Part shown: in pieces, positions 59,198 to 64,000 of the stretch
How the letters are laid out: each line of letters begins with the position of its first letter
Position numbering within the stretch: the first letter of the stretch is position 1
Source: Streptomyces cellulosae
GTDB lineage: Bacteria; Actinomycetota; Actinomycetes; Streptomycetales; Streptomycetaceae
Assembly: GCF_000721105.1 (NCBI RefSeq)
Contig: NZ_JOEV01000004.1
Coordinates: 1-64,000 of the forward strand
Length of the DNA: 64,000 nt
Direction: 5' to 3'
Position numbers and translations under genes: made by a program
Notes under the pieces: generated by a model
The model's database searches: none
The model's input: the letters and a program-made list of their open reading frames with translations, nothing else
Told to the model about the DNA's origin: nothing

Positions 59198-61711
59198 GTG
59201 ACCCTCATCGATCAGCTGCCGCCGACCGCCGACCCCGACGCCCTCTACGAAGCCTTCGAGTCGTGGGCCGAGGAGCGCGGTCTCACGCTCTACTCGCACC
59301 AGGAGGAGGCGCTGATCGAGGTGGTCTCCGGTGCGAACGTGATCGTTTCCACGCCCACCGGCTCCGGCAAGAGCATGATCGCGGCGGGCGCCCACTTCGC
59401 GGCGCTGGCCCGTGACGAGGTGACCTTCTACACGGCACCGATCAAGGCACTCGTGTCGGAGAAGTTCTTCGAGCTGTGCAAGATCTTCGGCACGGAGAAC
59501 GTCGGCATGCTGACCGGCGACGCGTCCGTCAACGCCGACGCCCCGGTGATCTGCTGCACCGCCGAGGTGCTCGCCTCGATCGCCCTGCGGGACGGCAAGC
59601 ACGCGGACGTCGGCCAGGTCGTGATGGACGAGTTCCACTTCTACGCGGAGGCCGATCGCGGCTGGGCCTGGCAGATCCCGATCCTGGAACTGCCCCAGGC
59701 GCAGTTCATCCTGATGTCGGCCACCCTCGGCGACGTCTCGATGTTCGAGAAGGACCTGACCCGGCGCACCGGCCGCCCGACGTCGGTGGTCCGCTCGGCG
59801 ACCCGCCCCGTGCCGCTGTCCTACGAGTACAAACTCACGCCGCTCACCGAGACGCTGACCGAGCTGCTGGAGACCAAGCAGGCGCCGGTCTACATCGTGC
59901 ACTTCACGCAGGCGCAGGCCGTGGAACGAGCCCAGGCGCTGATGAGCATCAACATGTGCACGCGCCAGGAGAAGGACCAGATCGCCGAGCTGATCGGCAA
60001 CTTCCGCTTCACCACCAAGTTCGGCCGCAACCTCTCCCGGTACGTGCGGCACGGCATCGGCGTCCATCACGCCGGGATGCTGCCCAAGTACCGCCGCTTG
60101 GTGGAGAAGCTCGCGCAGGCCGGTCTGCTGAAGGTCATCTGCGGCACGGACACGCTCGGTGTCGGTGTCAACGTGCCCATCCGGACCGTGCTGTTCACTG
60201 CGTTGACCAAGTACGACGGCACCCGGGTGCGCACGCTGCGGGCCCGCGAGTTCCACCAGATCGCCGGTCGTGCCGGACGGGCGGGCTTCGACACGGCCGG
60301 CTTTGTGGTGGCCCAGGCGCCCGAGCACGTCATCGAGAACGAGAAGGCGCTGAACAAGGCCGGCGACGACCCGAAGAAGCGCCGCAAGGTCGTCCGCAAG
60401 AAGGCACCCGAGGGCTTCGTCGGGTGGACGGAGAACACCTTCGAGAAGCTGATCACCTCCGAGCCGGAGCCCCTCACCTCCCGCTTCCGCGTGACCCACA
60501 CGATGCTGCTGTCGGTGATCGCCCGGCCTGGCAACGCCTTCGAGGCCATGCGGCACCTCCTGGAGGACAACCACGAGCCGCGCAAACAGCAGCTGAGGCA
60601 CATCCGCCGCGCGATCGCGATCTACCGCTCGCTGCTGGACGGCGGCATCGTCGAAAAGCTCGACGCGCCGGATGCCGAGGGCCGCATCGTCCGGCTCACG
60701 GTCGACCTCCAGCAGGACTTCGCGCTCAACCAGCCGCTGTCCACCTTCGCGCTCGCCGCGTTCGAACTTCTCGACCCCGAGTCGCCCTCCTACGCCCTGG
60801 ACATGGTGTCCGTCGTCGAGTCCACGCTCGACGATCCCCGGCAGATCCTCGCCGCCCAGCAGAACAAGGCACGCGGCGAGGCGGTGGCCGCGATGAAGGC
60901 GGACGGCGTCGAGTACGAGGAGCGCATGGAGCGCCTCCAGGACGTCAGCTACCCGAAGCCCCTGGAGGAGCTGCTCTTCCACGCGTACAACACCTACCGC
61001 AAGAGCCACCCGTGGGTGGGTGACCATCCGCTCTCCCCGAAGTCCGTCGTCCGTGACATGTACGAAAGGGCCATGTCCTTCACGGAGTTGGTCTCCTTCT
61101 ACGAGCTTGCCCGCACCGAGGGCATTGTGCTGCGCTACCTCGCCGGCGCCTACAAGGCCCTGGACCACACCGTCCCGGACGACCTCAAGTCGGAGGACCT
61201 CCAGGATCTGATCGAGTGGCTGGGCGAGATGGTGCGCCAGGTCGACTCCAGCCTGCTCGACGAGTGGGAGCAGCTCGCCAACCCGGAGGAGATGACCGCG
61301 GAGGAGGCCCAGGAGAAGGCCGACGAGGTCAAGCCGGTCACCACCAACGCGCGGGCTTTCCGCGTCCTCGTCCGCAACGCCATGTTCCGCCGCGTCGAAC
61401 TCGCCGCCCTGGACCAGGTCGAGGAGCTCGGCGAGATGGACGCGGAGTCCGGCTGGGACGCCGAGGCCTGGGGCGAGGCGATGGACAAGTACTGGGACGA
61501 GTACGACGACCTCGGCACCGGACCCGACGCCCGCGGCCCGAAGCTGCTGCTGATCGAGGAGGAGCCACAGCACGGCCTGTGGCGCGTGCGCCAGATCTTC
61601 GACGACCCGAACGACGACCACGACTGGGGCATCAGCGCGGAGGTGGACCTCGCGGCCTCCGACGCCGAGGGCCGTGCGATCGTACGTGTCACCGACGTCG
61701 GCCAGCTGTGA
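59198..61711 (+). CDS. DEAD/DEAH-box RNA helicase with DUF3516 C-terminal region
   Basis: 837 residues. SHQEEALIEVV, Walker A STPTGSGKS, motif II VVMDEFHFY (DEFH), motif III LMSATLGD, and motifs V-VI TDTLGVGVNVP and QIAGRAGRAGFD give a complete Ski2-like helicase core in the first 400 residues. The C-terminal 420 residues (FVGWTENTFEKLI to GHSEED-like acidic end) correspond to DUF3516. Inferred role: RNA processing or decay. GTG 59198 (VTLIDQLPPTADPDALYEAFESW) is the usual start in homologues; longer starts add an unconserved segment. Confidence 0.9.
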   Translation: MTLIDQLPPTADPDALYEAFESWAEERGLTLYSHQEEALIEVVSGANVIVSTPTGSGKSMIAAGAHFAALARDEVTFYTAPIKALVSEKFFELCKIFGTENVGMLTGDASVNADAPVICCTAEVLASIALRDGKHADVGQVVMDEFHFYAEADRGWAWQIPILELPQAQFILMSATLGDVSMFEKDLTRRTGRPTSVVRSATRPVPLSYEYKLTPLTETLTELLETKQAPVYIVHFTQAQAVERAQALMSINMCTRQEKDQIAELIGNFRFTTKFGRNLSRYVRHGIGVHHAGMLPKYRRLVEKLAQAGLLKVICGTDTLGVGVNVPIRTVLFTALTKYDGTRVRTLRAREFHQIAGRAGRAGFDTAGFVVAQAPEHVIENEKALNKAGDDPKKRRKVVRKKAPEGFVGWTENTFEKLITSEPEPLTSRFRVTHTMLLSVIARPGNAFEAMRHLLEDNHEPRKQQLRHIRRAIAIYRSLLDGGIVEKLDAPDAEGRIVRLTVDLQQDFALNQPLSTFALAAFELLDPESPSYALDMVSVVESTLDDPRQILAAQQNKARGEAVAAMKADGVEYEERMERLQDVSYPKPLEELLFHAYNTYRKSHPWVGDHPLSPKSVVRDMYERAMSFTELVSFYELARTEGIVLRYLAGAYKALDHTVPDDLKSEDLQDLIEWLGEMVRQVDSSLLDEWEQLANPEEMTAEEAQEKADEVKPVTTNARAFRVLVRNAMFRRVELAALDQVEELGEMDAESGWDAEAWGEAMDKYWDEYDDLGTGPDARGPKLLLIEEEPQHGLWRVRQIFDDPNDDHDWGISAEVDLAASDAEGRAIVRVTDVGQL

Positions 61712-61730
61712 GCACAGGAGAATCCCACCC

Positions 61731-62600
61731 ATGACGACGAACCCGGCCGAGAGGCTCGTCGACCTGCTCGACCTGGAGCAGATCGAGGTCAACATCTTCC
61801 GCGGTCGCAGCCCGCAGGAGTCCCTGCAGCGGGTGTTCGGCGGCCAGGTGGCCGGCCAGGCGCTGGTCGCCGCGGGCCGCACCACGGAGGGCGACCGGCC
61901 GGTGCACTCACTGCACGCGTACTTCCTGCGTCCGGGTAGGCCGGGGGTGCCGATCGTGTACCAGGTCGAGCGGGTGCGGGACGGGCGGTCCTTCACGACC
62001 CGCCGGGTCACCGGCGTGCAGCAGGGACGCACGATCTTCAATCTCACCGCCTCCTTTCACAAGCCTGAACAGGGGAGTTTCGAGCACCAGCTGCCGCCGG
62101 CCCGCGAGGTCCCGGACCCGGAGTCCCTGCCGACGGTCTCGGACGAGATCCGAGAACATCTGGGCTCGCTGCCCGAGCAGTTGGAGCGGATGGCCCGGCG
62201 CCAGCCCTTCGACATCCGCTATGTGGACCGGCTGCGCTGGAGCCCCGAGAAGATCAAGGACGCCGAACCGCGCAGCGCGGTGTGGATGCGCGCGGTCGGG
62301 CCGCTGGGCGACGACCCGCTGGTGCACACCTGCGCGCTGACCTACGCGAGCGACATGACTCTCCTGGACGCCGTGCGCATCCCGGTCGAACCCCTGTGGG
62401 GTCCGCGGGGATTCGACATGGCGTCGCTGGACCACGCCATGTGGTTCCACCGGCCCTTCCGCGCGGACGAGTGGTTCCTCTACGACCAGGAGTCCCCGAT
62501 CGCGACGGGCGGGCGGGGGCTGGCCCGGGGCCGGATCTACGACCTGGAGGGCCGGCTGCTCGTGTCGGTCGTCCAGGAGGGGCTGTTCAGGGCGTTGTAG
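61731..62600 (+). CDS. tesB: Acyl-CoA thioesterase II (TesB)
   Basis: A 289-residue double hot-dog thioesterase. EVNIFRGRSPQESLQRVFGGQVAGQALVAAGRT, SLHAYFLRPGRPGVPIVY, LTYASDMTLLDAV (catalytic Asp), MASLDHAMWFHRPFRADEWFLYDQESP and LLVSVVQEGLFR (catalytic Gln) match TesB throughout. It hydrolyses acyl-CoAs to free acids in the cytoplasm. It lies 19 nt after the helicase gene, with AGGAG upstream of ATG 61731. Its end overlaps the convergent DUF6397 gene by 14 bp. Confidence 0.94.
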   Translation: MTTNPAERLVDLLDLEQIEVNIFRGRSPQESLQRVFGGQVAGQALVAAGRTTEGDRPVHSLHAYFLRPGRPGVPIVYQVERVRDGRSFTTRRVTGVQQGRTIFNLTASFHKPEQGSFEHQLPPAREVPDPESLPTVSDEIREHLGSLPEQLERMARRQPFDIRYVDRLRWSPEKIKDAEPRSAVWMRAVGPLGDDPLVHTCALTYASDMTLLDAVRIPVEPLWGPRGFDMASLDHAMWFHRPFRADEWFLYDQESPIATGGRGLARGRIYDLEGRLLVSVVQEGLFRAL

Positions 62601-63513
62601 GCCGGGGTTTGCCACGGCGCAGCCAGCCCAGCCGTTTGCGGGGCGGCAGCGGCTCCTCGGACACGGGCACATCACGGGACGTCTCGACGGATGAGTCCCG
62701 GTGTGCCACGGCCGGGGCCGGTTGTGCCGTGGGACGCGGACGGGGCGCAGGTCGATGCTCGCGCGCCTCTTCCAGAGTCCGTGTCAGGTCGGCCCTCAGC
62801 CAACCGATCTCGTCCGGGGCGTCCGCCGTCATGATCCGCTCCGCCAGGTGTGCGGCGGGTGAACCCGGGGCGCCGTGGGAGGGTGGCCCGGGCCGGAAGC
62901 GGTTCAGCTGCGAGCGTTCGTAGGGGTCCGGGACGAGTTCCGCGATCTGGACCGGGTCGAGGAAGGCTGCCACGGCCCCGGCCTGTTCCCACGGGTCCTC
63001 GGCCTGCCGCAGCAGGAAGCCGAGGTGCCGGCCGCGCCAGTTGCGGGGGCGCAGATCCAGACCGGCCTCCAACTGACCCCGCAATCCTTCGGGCATGCGG
63101 TCCTTCAGCAGGCGCGAGTTCTTCTCGTCGGCCGCGAACTGCCGTAGCTCCTCGGCCAGATACTGCCAGACCACCGTTCGGTACCGGTTCAGATAGAAGG
63201 TCACCGGTACGACCAGGCCCAGGCGTGCCAGGCGGGTGAACCTGCCCGGTGGCACGTCCATGACGGCCGCGCCTTCCGTGGCTCCCACGGCTTTCACCCG
63301 CCTGCGCAGGGAATCGGGGAAGTCTTCACCCGCGCTCAGCCGGTCGATCTCGGAGCGGGGCACGCGTCGGCCGCCGCCTTCGTCGGGCAGGGTGCGGATG
63401 TGACCGAGGTGCACGGCGAGGTCGAACTCACCCCGCCTCAGGCCCAGTTCGCGAGCGGCGCGGCTGGGCGCGCAGGAGAGGTGGTGCGGTTTCGTGGTGG
63501 TGTCGGTCGGCAT
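62587..63513 (-). CDS. DUF6397 family protein
   Basis: 308 residues. The N-terminal ARELGLRRGEFDLAVHLGHIRTLPDEGGGRRVPRSEIDRL looks like a MerR/excisionase-type helix-turn-helix with wing. The middle region is helical with conserved VTFYLNRYRTVVWQYLAEELRQF, and the C-terminus (about 240-308) is Pro/Arg-rich and probably disordered. I recognise it as the actinomycete DUF6397 family; no function is known. The 126 nt between it and the roadblock gene hold no gene. Confidence 0.72.
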   Translation of the reverse strand: MPTDTTTKPHHLSCAPSRAARELGLRRGEFDLAVHLGHIRTLPDEGGGRRVPRSEIDRLSAGEDFPDSLRRRVKAVGATEGAAVMDVPPGRFTRLARLGLVVPVTFYLNRYRTVVWQYLAEELRQFAADEKNSRLLKDRMPEGLRGQLEAGLDLRPRNWRGRHLGFLLRQAEDPWEQAGAVAAFLDPVQIAELVPDPYERSQLNRFRPGPPSHGAPGSPAAHLAERIMTADAPDEIGWLRADLTRTLEEAREHRPAPRPRPTAQPAPAVAHRDSSVETSRDVPVSEEPLPPRKRLGWLRRGKPRPTTP

Positions 63514-63639
63514 GGCCGGTCTCCCCCGTGGAGTCAGTGCTCACGCTGTGTGCGCTCGCCGTGACAAAAACCGTAGCCGGTCGGCCGGACATCGCGGCAA
63601 GCCTGTGGATAACTCCGCGGGGAATGACGAATCAGCAGG

Positions 63640-64000
63640 TCAGAGCTCCGTGGACGGGCTCCGCTCGGGCTGCCGGGCGTCCACCGCGAGATGCTCGCCG
63701 ACCCGGTTGACGAGCAGGGTCATCTCGTAGGCGATCAGGCCGATGTCGGCCTCCGCGCCGCTGAGTACGCACAGGCAGCTGCCGGTACCCGCGGCGGTGA
63801 CGAACAGCACCGCGTCGTCGAACTCGACCATGGTCTGCCGCACCCGGCCCGCTCCGAAGTGCCGTCCCGAGCCCTTGGCCAGGCTGTGCAGTCCGGACGA
63901 GACGGCGGCGAGATGCTCCGCGTCCTCGCGGCGCAGTCCCGTGCTCGCCTCCGTCACCAGCCCGTCGTTGGACAGGACCAGAGCGTGCCGCACGTGTTCC
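63640..64000 (-). CDS. Roadblock/LC7 domain protein, 5' end cut by the window
   Basis: The visible 120 residues (RHALVLSNDGLVTEASTGLRREDAEHLAAVSSGLHSLAKG through VRQTMVEFDDAVLFVTAAGTGSCLCVLSG to EMTLLVNRVGEHL) are a roadblock/LC7 (MglB-like) domain. In Streptomyces such proteins are the second component of cvn conservons, with a sensor kinase, a DUF742 protein and a Ras-like GTPase; those genes would lie on either side but are not seen here. The reading frame continues past the GTG at 63993 to the window edge, so about 10-20 N-terminal residues are missing. Confidence 0.88.
   Translation of the reverse strand, partial: EHVRHALVLSNDGLVTEASTGLRREDAEHLAAVSSGLHSLAKGSGRHFGAGRVRQTMVEFDDAVLFVTAAGTGSCLCVLSGAEADIGLIAYEMTLLVNRVGEHLAVDARQPERSPSTEL

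Noticed and set aside
54686..62047. A 2,453-codon open frame on the minus strand opposite the ABC exporter, L31, helicase and TesB genes
   Set aside because: It runs antisense to several genes with clear families, has no recognisable domain, and its Arg/Val/Gly/His-rich translation is typical of the GC-rich shadow frame.
1..64000. CRISPR arrays, tRNA or rRNA genes, insertion sequences, attachment sites
   Set aside because: No repeat-spacer pattern, cloverleaf with conserved TTCGANNC arm, transposase or integrase was seen. The short tandem repeats found have other explanations.

Overview
The window is high-GC actinobacterial chromosome, almost certainly Streptomyces. Codons are strongly G/C-ending, GTG and TTG starts are common, there is a SARP/AfsR-type regulator, a single in-frame TTA codon, DUF5709 and DUF6397 proteins, and a roadblock/LC7 protein at the right edge. 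I see no rRNA, tRNA, CRISPR array, insertion sequence or phage gene.

Left edge (1-5.4 kb, + strand): a PfkB sugar kinase, an unrecognised protein, a MoxR-type AAA ATPase, and a VWA-like protein that overlaps the ATPase gene by 4 bp.

Glycan-degradation locus (5.4-34.3 kb): eleven minus-strand genes in a nearly unbroken 24-kb array. In transcription order they are GH31, GH123-type (DUF4091), GH35, GH35, GH31, two SGNH esterases, GH29 alpha-fucosidase, two small beta-sandwich proteins without signal peptides, and a GH89 alpha-N-acetylglucosaminidase. Most junctions overlap or lie within 50 nt. Divergent from the array is a carbohydrate ABC importer (lipoprotein plus two permeases), followed by a convergent DeoR-family regulator. 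No importer ATPase is present; such importers in Streptomyces usually share MsiK encoded elsewhere. Most enzymes carry Sec or Tat signals, so the inferred scheme is extracellular trimming of a fucosylated, galactosylated, HexNAc-containing and possibly O-acetylated glycan, with uptake of the products under DeoR control. The substrate is not known. A PNGase A-type glycoamidase at 51-52.6 kb could add N-glycan release, but it is a separate transcription unit.

Middle (34.5-46 kb): a DUF1345-like membrane protein; an imine-reductase-like oxidoreductase divergent from a 1,091-residue SARP-NB-ARC-TPR regulator, with four 11-bp direct repeats between them and a TTA codon in the regulator; YjbQ; and a sulfonate operon (ssuC-ssuB-ssuA-ssuD) preceded by a leaderless, cysteine-containing leader peptide; then an FAD oxidoreductase.

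Right part (46-64 kb): MltG transglycosylase, a homodimer-type ABC exporter divergent from a MarR regulator with a palindromic operator, DctA with a LacI-type operator, the PNGase A-like protein, an L,D-transpeptidase-like pseudogene, a heterodimeric ABC exporter with one degenerate ATP site, DUF5709, ribosomal protein L31 type B, a YdjM-like membrane protein, a DUF3516 RNA helicase, TesB thioesterase, DUF6397 and a truncated roadblock protein.
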